Source: Methanobacteriaceae archaeon
Lineage (GTDB): Archaea; Methanobacteriota; Methanobacteria; Methanobacteriales; Methanobacteriaceae
Direction of reading: 5' to 3'
NCBI GenBank assembly: GCA_017883605.1
Contig: JADGNH010000094.1
Location: 1 to 7,595 of the forward strand
Length of the DNA stretch: 7,595 bases
In this document: positions 1-5,552 of the stretch, piece after piece
Layout: every line of letters begins with the position of its first letter
How positions within the stretch are numbered: position 1 is the stretch's first letter
Notes under the pieces: generated by a model
Seen by the model: the letters and a program-made list of their open reading frames with translations, nothing else
Databases searched by the model: none
What the model was told of the DNA's origin: nothing
Position numbers and translations under genes: made by a program

Positions 1-1730
1 TAATAGGCCAAACAGCTGTAGAACCTTTGATTCAAGCTTTGAAAGATGAAAATGAATCATTTAGGGATGGTGTAATAGAGGCTCTGGGAGAAATTGGTCA
101 ACCGGCTGTGGATTCTTTGATTTATGGGTTAAAAGATGATGATAGTGGTATTAGGTTGAGTGTGGTAAGGTCTTTGGGTAGGATTGGTCAACCGGCTGTG
201 GGGTCTTTGGCTCGGGTTTTGGAAGATGAAGATGAATCATTTAGGGCTGGTGTGGTAGAGGCTTTGGGTGAGATAGGTGAACCTGCTGTAGAAACTTTGA
301 TTGGAGCGTTGAAAAGTGAGGATAGCAGTGTCAGGGAACAGGTTGCCTGGACTTTGGGTGAGATAGGTGATATTAGGGCTGTGGAACCTTTAATTCAGAT
401 GTTGAATGATGAAAATGGAAATGTCCGGACTAAAGCTAGAGATGCATTGGAAAAGATTGGCGATGCTAGGGCGGTAACGGCTTTAGGAGCGATGGGTTTG
501 GGAAGGACGGATGAACTTACGGTTGAACTTTTAATCCAAGCACTAACAAATGAAGATAGCACCATTCAAAGAAATGCAGTACTGGCCCTAGGAAACATAG
601 GTAATAGCAGGGCTGTGGAGCCTCTAACCCAGGCTTTAAGAGAGAAAAATGAAAACATTAAACTTGAGATAATAGAAGCATTAGGTAAAATAGGCCAACC
701 AGCAGTAGAAACCCTAACCCGAGCACTAAAAGACGAGAACAATCATGTTAGAACCAAAACAGAAGATGTATTGGAAGGAATAGGCGAAGCAGCTGTTGAA
801 ACTTTAATTCAGGCTTTGAAGGATGAGAGTGAATATGTCCGACGGAATGCGGCAGGAGTTTTGGGAGGTATAGGTGATAGCAGGGCAGTGGGACCTTTGG
901 CTCTGTCTTTGAAGGATGAGAGTGAATACGTCCGACTGAATGTTACAGAAGCTTTAAGAGAAATAGGCGACAGGGAAGCTGTGGAACCTTTAATTCAGGC
1001 TTTGAAGGATAAAAATGAATACGTCCGACAGAATGCAGCAGAAGCTTTAAGAGAAATAGGCGATAGTAGGGCTGTGGAACCTTTAACTCAGGCTTTGAAG
1101 GATAAAAATGATGATGTCCGGCAGAATGCAGCAGAAGCTTTAAGAGAAATAGGCGATAGTAGGGCTGTGGAACCTTTAATTCAGGCTTTGAAGGATAAAA
1201 ATGAATACGTCCGACGGAATGCAGCAGAAGCTTTGGGAGAGATTGGTCAACCAGCTTTAGAACCCTTACGTCAGGCATTGGCTCAGGCAATAAAAGATAC
1301 GGATTCAGATGTTCGGAGGATATCAAAAGCTTTGGAAAGGTTGGGTGAACCAGTTGTAGAAACTTTAATCCAAGGGTTAAAAAATGAAGATCTGATTGTT
1401 CGAGAGAACGCAGCAGTGGCCTTGGGAAGCATGGGGGATAGTAAGGCAGAAAAACCTTTAATTCAAACATTGAAAGATGAGAATTATCGTGTTCGGATGT
1501 ATGCTGCTCGGGCTTTAGGAGATATAGGTGATATTAGAGCAGTAAAACCATTACTCCGGGCCTTGAGTGACGAGAATTATCGTGTTCGGATGTATGCTGC
1601 CCGGGCTTTAGGAGATATAGGTGATATCAGGGTTTTGGGACAATTAAATCAGGCTTTGAAGGATGAGAATGAGTATGTTCGACGGAATGCATCGGGGGCT
1701 TTAAAAAAATTAGAGGGTAAACTTGAATGA
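1..1730 (+). CDS. HEAT-repeat (PBS-lyase HEAT-like) scaffold protein, 5' partial
   Basis: The reading frame is open from base 3, so the gene is cut by the left edge. A TTG at 27 could be taken as a start, but the codons before it (IGQTAVEP) continue the repeat, so it is an internal leucine. About 575 residues are visible, made almost wholly of 18 HEAT-like units of mostly 30-31 residues. Each begins IGxPAV or IGDxRAV, continues xPLIQALKDEN, then VRxxAAxALGE. Two units are irregular: the sixth is about 47 residues, with an insert around AMGLGRTDEL, and the fourteenth is 33. Such alpha-solenoids usually mediate protein-protein contacts. The relation to phycobilin lyase subunits is one of fold only, and no catalytic residues are evident. 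No signal peptide can be judged because the N-terminus is missing. The protein ends KKLEGKLE. The partner is unknown. The family call is very secure; the function is not. Confidence 0.93.
   Translation, partial: IGQTAVEPLIQALKDENESFRDGVIEALGEIGQPAVDSLIYGLKDDDSGIRLSVVRSLGRIGQPAVGSLARVLEDEDESFRAGVVEALGEIGEPAVETLIGALKSEDSSVREQVAWTLGEIGDIRAVEPLIQMLNDENGNVRTKARDALEKIGDARAVTALGAMGLGRTDELTVELLIQALTNEDSTIQRNAVLALGNIGNSRAVEPLTQALREKNENIKLEIIEALGKIGQPAVETLTRALKDENNHVRTKTEDVLEGIGEAAVETLIQALKDESEYVRRNAAGVLGGIGDSRAVGPLALSLKDESEYVRLNVTEALREIGDREAVEPLIQALKDKNEYVRQNAAEALREIGDSRAVEPLTQALKDKNDDVRQNAAEALREIGDSRAVEPLIQALKDKNEYVRRNAAEALGEIGQPALEPLRQALAQAIKDTDSDVRRISKALERLGEPVVETLIQGLKNEDLIVRENAAVALGSMGDSKAEKPLIQTLKDENYRVRMYAARALGDIGDIRAVKPLLRALSDENYRVRMYAARALGDIGDIRVLGQLNQALKDENEYVRRNASGALKKLEGKLE
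960..1245 (+). repeat. Near-identical 93-bp tandem units inside the HEAT gene
   Basis: The string GGCTTTGAAGGATAAAAATG starts at 998, 1091 and 1184, exactly 93 bp apart. The flanking sequence (GAATGCAGCAGAAGCTTTAAG and onward) is almost unchanged between copies, and 93 bp equals 31 codons. The encoded units differ at only a few residues (EYVRQ, DDVRQ, EYVRR). This points to recent in-frame duplication rather than ancient repeat divergence. Confidence 0.92.
1476..1640 (+). repeat. Second near-identical 93-bp pair in the HEAT gene
   Basis: GAGAATTATCGTGTTCGG recurs within units beginning at 1476 and 1569, 93 bp apart. Both encode DENYRVRMYAARALGDIGDI. Only scattered silent changes separate them over about 70 bases (for example GCTCGG versus GCCCGG and GATATTAG versus GATATCAG). 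This is an independent recent duplication near the 3' end. Confidence 0.9.
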
Positions 1731-1780
1731 AAATACTTCAAATATTTTAAAAATCATAATATGTTTAAATACTGAAAGAA

Positions 1781-1803
1781 GATATGGAGATCAATACCAT
1801 ATC
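1781..1803. promoter_or_regulatory. 7-bp inverted repeat upstream of the small exported-protein gene
   Basis: GATATGG (1781-1787) and CCATATC (1797-1803) are perfect inverse complements around a 9-base spacer. A TATA-like TTTAAATA lies just upstream, around 1764-1771, so the dyad would fall near a possible transcription start. It could be an operator or a short hairpin. There is no oligo-T tract immediately after it, so a terminator is less likely. The role is inference only. Confidence 0.4.
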
Positions 1804-1806
1804 CAA

Positions 1807-1868
1807 TTAGATTAATGGTGTCTTTGCATCATTATTAGATTAATGGTGTCTTTGCATCATTATTAGAT
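1807..1868 (+). repeat. Perfect 28-bp tandem direct repeat, two copies plus a 6-bp third
   Basis: Copies occupy 1807-1834 and 1835-1862. Each begins TTAGATTAATGGTG and ends TTTGCATCATTA, and no difference is seen between them. A third copy starts (TTAGAT, 1863-1868) and then diverges. The repeat lies between the HEAT gene and the exported-protein gene and ends about 30 bases before the latter's ATG. With a 28-bp period it is not coding-like. It is either replication slippage or a doubled regulatory site. Confidence 0.95.
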
Positions 1869-1898
1869 GATAATAAAAAATTCAAATTAGGCTGTTAA

Positions 1899-2204
1899 AT
1901 GAATCCCAAGAAGACCGGAACTGTTTTCATAGTGCTCTTAATTGCCTTGGTTGCCTATGGGTGCGGTTCATTTGCAAATGCCGTTGGTTTTGGTGCAGAT
2001 ATAGGGGTGGGAGTCCTTCCCTCAAACTTCAGTTTTAATAACCAGCAGCAAATAACACAGATAAATGATCCTTCCTTTGAACCAGTACCCCTTATCAAGC
2101 GCATTGTGGTTAACAACACCAACACCACTACTAACACCAACACCACTACTAACACCACCACTACAACAACCACAAATTCTTCAAATCGGAGCTTTATTCG
2201 ATGA
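1899..2204 (+). CDS. Small exported protein with Thr/Asn-rich tail
   Basis: This encodes 101 residues and the family is not recognised. The N-terminus is a clear export signal: KK at residues 4-5, a hydrophobic core from about 8 to 19, then AYGCGSFANA. Two processing routes are possible. Signal peptidase I could cut after the AxA motif A26-N27-A28, or C22 could be lipid-modified, although AYGC is a poor lipobox because Tyr sits at -2. The middle section is ordinary. Residues about 72-97 are almost only Asn and Thr and contain about six N-x-S/T sequons, which suits N-glycosylation outside the cell. The tail ends SSNRSFIR with no second membrane anchor. The upstream Shine-Dalgarno (TTAGG, 1887-1891) is weak, but no better ATG is present. 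Export is well supported and the function is unknown; a surface or envelope role is inference. Confidence 0.75.
   Translation: MNPKKTGTVFIVLLIALVAYGCGSFANAVGFGADIGVGVLPSNFSFNNQQQITQINDPSFEPVPLIKRIVVNNTNTTTNTNTTTNTTTTTTTNSSNRSFIR
2115..2165 (+). repeat. 18-bp coding tandem repeat (NTNTTT)
   Basis: AACACCAACACCACTACT occurs at 2115-2132 and again, identical, at 2133-2150. A degenerate continuation of AAC/ACC/ACT codons follows. The period is six codons, so gain or loss of a unit keeps frame and changes the length of the Asn/Thr tail. Confidence 0.92.
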
Positions 2205-2240
2205 AAGTTCAATGAAAGTATTTAAAAAGTTTTAAAATTT

Positions 2241-2262
2241 AATTGATGCTTTTTTATCAATT
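2241..2262 (+). terminator. Dyad with oligo-T loop after the exported-protein gene
   Basis: AATTGAT (2241-2247) and ATCAATT (2256-2262) pair perfectly around a loop containing six T (2250-2255). It lies about 37 bases after the stop codon. Archaeal termination depends mainly on T-tracts, and this is the best one in the gap. Confidence 0.45.
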
Positions 2263-2285
2263 CTCTGAACTATCAACTCTTTAAA

Positions 2286-2296
2286 ACTCTAAGAGT
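2286..2296. promoter_or_regulatory. Perfect 11-bp palindrome upstream of the XRE-cupin gene
   Basis: ACTCTAAGAGT reads the same on both strands around the central A. It lies about 144 bases before the preferred ATG at 2440, in the gap that should hold the regulator's promoter. XRE proteins commonly bind short dyads and regulate themselves, so this is a possible operator. An 11-bp palindrome is short enough to occur by chance in AT-rich DNA. Confidence 0.3.
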
Positions 2297-2312
2297 AGTA
2301 TGATATTATTTC

Positions 2313-2336
2313 ATAATAAAAGATTCAAATTTAGGC
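2313..2336 (+). repeat. 24-bp element shared with the leader of the 1899 gene (1870-1892)
   Basis: ATAATAAAAGATTCAAATTTAGGC here matches the 23-bp stretch at 1870-1892 with one substitution and one single-base gap. The 1870-1892 copy ends six bases before an ATG. This copy is followed by GTAAAAAG and no start codon. It may be a shared promoter or leader element, or a remnant of duplication. Confidence 0.6.
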
Positions 2337-2427
2337 GTAAAAAGAAAGAATAGCACAAAAACCGTTTTTAATTAACCAGCAGCTAAAAAAGATTCATGTT
2401 AATATGATTAAGGTGGTTAATATGATT

Positions 2428-2436
2428 AAAGGTGAT
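2428..2436 (+). promoter_or_regulatory. Shine-Dalgarno AAAGGTGAT deciding the XRE-cupin start
   Basis: GGTGAT is an exact complement to the usual archaeal 16S 3' end and sits three bases before the ATG at 2440. Two in-frame ATGs upstream, at 2404 and 2422, are spaced exactly 18 bases apart. The one at 2422 has a weaker AAGGTGG site. GTTAATATGATTAA is repeated exactly at 2398-2411 and 2416-2429, so the start region itself is duplicated. Confidence 0.65.
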
Positions 2437-2439
2437 ATA

Positions 2440-3018
2440 ATGCCGGAAGATAACAAGATTGGAGAGAAAATACGCCAGTTAAGAGAGAGTAAAGAGATGT
2501 CTCAAGAAGAACTGGCCGAAACAAGTCAGAGCAGTGTTGAACTAATTGAGAACTTGGAAAATGGAGCATTCATACCTTCTCTCACCCCCCTTCTAAAAAT
2601 TGCCAAGGCCCTAGGCGTCCGTCTGGGTACCTTTTTAGACGATGCCCCGCAAAGAGGGCCATTTATGGTAAAATCAGGGGATTCAAAGAACATAATCCAC
2701 TTTTCAGGTAAAAACACCAATCTTAAAGAAAGCACACTTGATTTTTATTCACTGGCCTATGGAAAGGGGGACAGACACATGGAACCCTTTATGATTGAGG
2801 TGCAATCCCCAAAAACAGATGATTATGAACTATCATCCCATGAGGGAGAAGAATTTGTTTACGTTATGGAGGGTCAGATAGAAATTCTCTATGGCCAGGA
2901 CAGATATCTGCTGGCCACCGGTGACAGCATTTACTACGATTCCGTGGTTCCCCACGACCTGCATGCTTATGGTGACCAGGATGCAAAGATCCTCGCCGTT
3001 GTTTATGCTTCCTTTTAA
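2440..3018 (+). CDS. XRE-family transcriptional regulator with C-terminal cupin domain
   Basis: From ATG 2440 the protein has 192 residues; starts at 2404 or 2422 would add 12 or 6. Residues 7-66 form an XRE helix-turn-helix domain (IGEKIRQLRESKEMSQEEL, then LENG at 39-42, and IAKALGVRLGTFL at the end). Residues about 100-192 form a cupin_2 barrel: H134-EGEE-F-VYVMEG145, then GDSIYYDSVVPH172. The canonical first cupin histidine is a serine (S132), as is common in HTH-cupin regulators, so metal binding is uncertain. The cupin half of such regulators binds a small effector and tunes DNA binding. The thioesterase and acyl-CoA synthetase genes follow on the same strand, so these are the likely targets and an acid or acyl-CoA a likely effector; this is inference. 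Direct repeats just downstream (3040-3113) are candidate binding sites. Confidence 0.9.
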   Translation: MPEDNKIGEKIRQLRESKEMSQEELAETSQSSVELIENLENGAFIPSLTPLLKIAKALGVRLGTFLDDAPQRGPFMVKSGDSKNIIHFSGKNTNLKESTLDFYSLAYGKGDRHMEPFMIEVQSPKTDDYELSSHEGEEFVYVMEGQIEILYGQDRYLLATGDSIYYDSVVPHDLHAYGDQDAKILAVVYASF

Positions 3019-3021
3019 TAA

Positions 3022-3028
3022 TTTATAT
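3022..3028 (+). promoter_or_regulatory. TATA-like box after the XRE-cupin gene
   Basis: TTTATAT, directly after the regulator's stop codon, matches the archaeal TTTATATA box in seven of eight places. Transcription would be expected about 25 bases on, near 3048-3052, inside the first repeat. A second candidate, TATAATATA at 3138-3146, is too close to the thioesterase ATG to leave the Shine-Dalgarno in the transcript. Confidence 0.35.
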
Positions 3029-3039
3029 GGAATTTTAAG

Positions 3040-3113
3040 ATAATAGTGGATTTAAATAGATTATGCTGGATTTGAAATAATAGTGGATTTAAATAGATTA
3101 TAATGAATTTAAA
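3040..3113 (+). repeat. 37-bp direct repeats with iterated TGGATTTAAAT motif
   Basis: A 25-bp block beginning ATAATAGTGGATTT and ending AAATAGATTAT is present unchanged at 3040-3064 and 3077-3101. The shared core TGGATTTAAAT appears at 3047 and 3084, with looser forms at 3067 (TGGATTTGAAA), 3104 (TGAATTTAAAA) and perhaps 3126. Spacing is thus 20, 17, 20 and 22 bases, roughly two helical turns. The array fills most of the gap before the thioesterase gene and looks like an operator array or a slippage product. Confidence 0.85.
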
Positions 3114-3175
3114 ATAATTATACCCTGATTTAAGGGATATAATATACTTAAAATTTGTTTGAGAGGAATTTGTAT

Positions 3176-3592
3176 ATGTTTACAATTACGGTCGAACCAA
3201 GATTTGGTGATGCAGATGGACTTCGGCATATCAACAACATAGCATTGGTAGAATGGTTTGAAGTGGGAAGAAATCCAATATTCAGGATTTTCACACCAGA
3301 TCTTGATTTGAGTTACGAAAATTGGAAGTTAATCTTAGTGAGAACTGAATTCGATTATCTCGGTCAAATGTACTATGGGAAAGATGTTCAGATTAATAGT
3401 TTCATAACCAAGATTGGTAATACTTCCTTTACCATAGGTCATGAAGCCTGGCAGGACGACGAGTTAAAGGCCTTAGGAAAGGCGGTTATAGTTCACTACG
3501 ACTTCCTAGAGGGAAAATCTAAAAAGATACCTGATTCTATCAGAAAGCTCCTGGAAAAGCATTTGGTGTCCCCAGAGGAATTGTCTAGATAA
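3176..3592 (+). CDS. Acyl-CoA thioesterase, 4HBT/hotdog family
   Basis: The preferred start is ATG 3176, with GAGAGGA (3161-3167) eight bases upstream. A TTG at 3155 would add seven residues but has no such site. This gives 138 residues, the usual length for single-domain hotdog thioesterases of the YbgC/FadM type. The family signature is plain: R9-F-G-D-A-D14-G-L-R-H18-I-N-N21, then the long helix ALVEWFEVGR. D14 aligns with the catalytic aspartate of Pseudomonas 4-hydroxybenzoyl-CoA thioesterase. The later strands (ILVRTEFDYLGQMYYGKDVQ, then SFTIGHEAWQ) are also typical. It should hydrolyse an acyl-CoA to free acid and CoA in the cytosol; the substrate cannot be told from sequence. It sits between the regulator and the acyl-CoA synthetase, consistent with joint control of acid activation and release. 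Confidence 0.88.
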   Translation: MFTITVEPRFGDADGLRHINNIALVEWFEVGRNPIFRIFTPDLDLSYENWKLILVRTEFDYLGQMYYGKDVQINSFITKIGNTSFTIGHEAWQDDELKALGKAVIVHYDFLEGKSKKIPDSIRKLLEKHLVSPEELSR

Positions 3593-3611
3593 CAATAATC
3601 ATTAAAAATTA

Positions 3612-3645
3612 ATTTAAAAATGGACCAAATTTAAAAATGGACCAA
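3612..3645 (+). repeat. Perfect 17-bp tandem repeat before the acyl-CoA synthetase gene
   Basis: ATTTAAAAATGGACCAA is present at 3612-3628 and again, unchanged, at 3629-3645. It is the only notable structure in the 96-base gap between thioesterase and ligase genes. No T-tract terminator lies there, so read-through from the thioesterase gene is plausible. Confidence 0.92.
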
Positions 3646-3688
3646 AAAAAGATTAATACAGGACATATTAAAATTTGAGGTTTTAAAT

Positions 3689-5326
3689 ATGCTTTTTATT
3701 GAAGATACCATAGGTAATTTGTTCGAAAAACAGGTGGAACAAGATCCTGACCGTGATTTTATGGTTTACCCCGACCGAAATCTTCGTTTTACCTATAAAG
3801 AATTTGATGAAAGAGTCAATCTAATGGCTAAAGGTTTGCTCTCTTTAGGCATTTCCAAGGGAGACCATGTGGGTATATGGGCTAAAAACGTTCCAGACTG
3901 GCTGACTTTTATGTTTGCCACTGCTAAAATTGGAGCGGTTATGGTGACGGTTAACACAGCTTATAAAAGTCATGAACTGGACTATGTCTTAAAACAGTCA
4001 GATATGAAGCTTCTGGCCATTATAGATGGGTTTCAAGATGTGGACTACGTTCAAACAGTATATGAGATTGTGCCTGAACTTAAAACACAGGAGAGGGGCA
4101 AGCTCAAAAGCGAGGAATATCCCTACCTGAAATATGTGCTATATCTTGGCCCTGAAAAACACAGGGGAATGTATAATACCAATGAATTAATGCTTCTGGG
4201 CAAGCATGCCTCTGATGAAGAATTCTTAAAAGTTAAGGAAACCCTTACAAACGAGGATGTGGTGAACATGCAGTACACCTCCGGAACCACCGGATTTCCA
4301 AAGGGAGTTATGTTAACCCACAGAAACATCCTGAACAACGGCTATTACATCGGAGAAAGACAGAAATTCACAGAAGAAGATAAAGTCTGCCTTCCAGTAC
4401 CCCTCTTTCACTGTTTTGGCATAGTACTTGGTGTTATGGCGGTAATTACCCACGGGGCAACTATGGTTATGCTGGAGGTCTTTGATCCCCTCCTGGTTTT
4501 GGCCGCCGTTCAAAAAGAGAAATGCACCGCGCTTTACGGTGTACCCACCATGTTCATCGCTGAGTTTTCCCATCCCATGTTTGATATATTTGACTGCTCA
4601 TCACTGCGAACCGGTATAATGGCAGGTTCTCCCTGCCCCATAGAGGCCATGAAAAAGGTGGTCAAAGACATGCACATGACGGAAATTACCAGTGTCTACG
4701 GCCTCACCGAAGGTTCCCCAGGATTCACTCAGACCAGTGTTGACGACCCCCTTGAAATACGGGTGGAGACTGTGGGCAAGAAACTGCCTAATTGTGAGGT
4801 TAAAATCGTTGACCCGGAAACAGGTGAAACCCTAGGTCCAGGCCAGCCCGGTGAGATATGTTGCCGGGGATACAATGTAATGAAGGGCTACTATAAGATG
4901 CCTGAGAAGACCAAAGAAGTGGTAGATGAGGACGGATGGCTGCACAGCGGGGATCTGGCAACCTGTGATGAAGAAGGTTACTATAGCATCGTAGGGCGGA
5001 TAAAAGATATGATAATTCGTGGAGGAGAGAACATCTATCCCCGGGAGATAGAGGAATTTATCCACACCATGACCGGAGTTAAGGATGTGCAGGCGGTGGG
5101 GATACCTGATGATAAATATGGTGAAATCGTAGGGGCATTTGTGATACTGGAGGAAGGATCTCAGCTTACCGAGGAAGACATCAGAGATTATGCCATTACA
5201 AAAATAGCACGTTATAAAGTGCCTAAATATGTTTTCATTGTGGATGAGTTTCCACTGACTGCCAGTGGAAAAATACAGAAGTTCAAATTAAGAGAACAGG
5301 CGGTGGAACTTCTAGAGGAGAAGTGA
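3689..5326 (+). CDS. AMP-forming acyl-CoA synthetase (ANL superfamily)
   Basis: Encodes 545 residues, full length for the family. ATG 3689 has TGAGGT (3676-3681) seven bases upstream. The enzyme adenylates a carboxylic acid with ATP and transfers it to CoA. Core motifs are intact: the phosphate loop YTSGTTGFPKG at 196-206, YGLTEGSP at 337-344, GWLHSGD with ATP-ribose-binding D422, the hinge GRIKDMIIRGGEN at 436-448, and the C-terminal catalytic lysine K528 in TASGKIQK. It resembles the short/medium-chain and fatty-acid ligases of COG0318 more than acetyl-CoA synthetases, which are about 100 residues longer. Archaeal membranes do not use fatty acids. A plausible role is therefore activation of branched-chain or aryl acids for amino-acid synthesis by 2-oxoacid:ferredoxin oxidoreductases, a route known in methanogens. 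The substrate is inference. Its GC content is visibly higher than that of the flanking gaps. Confidence 0.93.
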   Translation: MLFIEDTIGNLFEKQVEQDPDRDFMVYPDRNLRFTYKEFDERVNLMAKGLLSLGISKGDHVGIWAKNVPDWLTFMFATAKIGAVMVTVNTAYKSHELDYVLKQSDMKLLAIIDGFQDVDYVQTVYEIVPELKTQERGKLKSEEYPYLKYVLYLGPEKHRGMYNTNELMLLGKHASDEEFLKVKETLTNEDVVNMQYTSGTTGFPKGVMLTHRNILNNGYYIGERQKFTEEDKVCLPVPLFHCFGIVLGVMAVITHGATMVMLEVFDPLLVLAAVQKEKCTALYGVPTMFIAEFSHPMFDIFDCSSLRTGIMAGSPCPIEAMKKVVKDMHMTEITSVYGLTEGSPGFTQTSVDDPLEIRVETVGKKLPNCEVKIVDPETGETLGPGQPGEICCRGYNVMKGYYKMPEKTKEVVDEDGWLHSGDLATCDEEGYYSIVGRIKDMIIRGGENIYPREIEEFIHTMTGVKDVQAVGIPDDKYGEIVGAFVILEEGSQLTEEDIRDYAITKIARYKVPKYVFIVDEFPLTASGKIQKFKLREQAVELLEEK

Positions 5327-5340
5327 GATAAAAAAAGGTT

Positions 5341-5432
5341 TGGATTATATCGTTTTTGTATAACATTGCTTTTATAATCCATATTATCTTATTTTGCTCA
5401 AATTAATTTCTTTTATGAATTTCATTTTTTTT
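5341..5432. terminator. Convergent terminator region: 9-bp dyad and T-tracts
   Basis: TGGATTATA (5341-5349) and TATAATCCA (5373-5381) are inverse complements with a T5 run (5353-5357) in the loop. A longer T8 run follows at 5425-5432 for plus-strand transcripts. On the minus strand, the A7 at 5330-5336 would give a T-tract for the convergent gene ending at 5553. The rest of the 5327-5552 gap shows no gene. Confidence 0.5.
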
Positions 5433-5552
5433 ATATTAAATCCATTTTCTTTATCCAATGTAAGATCTTGAAAGTTCTAACCAATCCATTGAAGATATTA
5501 AAATAATTCTCTACAAAATAAGGAATAATTAAATCTAGAGGATAAGGAAGAA

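Noticed and set aside
943..1470. Long leucine-rich open frame on the minus strand within the HEAT gene
   Set aside because: It is the complement of the tandem HEAT units. The plus-strand frame has clear family repeats, while this one has no motif and its repeats only mirror the 93-bp period.
1..1730. Calling the HEAT protein a phycocyanobilin lyase
   Set aside because: The repeat family takes its name from those enzymes, but methanogens lack phycobiliproteins and the protein consists of repeats only.
1807..1868. CRISPR-like array
   Set aside because: The 28-bp units abut with no spacers, there are only two copies, and no cas gene is nearby.
1955..2212. Valine/leucine-rich minus-strand frame that looks like a membrane segment
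   Set aside because: The Val/Leu run is simply the reverse complement of the AAC/ACC/ACT repeat of the exported-protein gene.
4123..5065. Several minus-strand open frames within the acyl-CoA synthetase gene
   Set aside because: The plus frame carries every conserved ligase motif. The opposing frames have no ribosome sites or recognisable domains.
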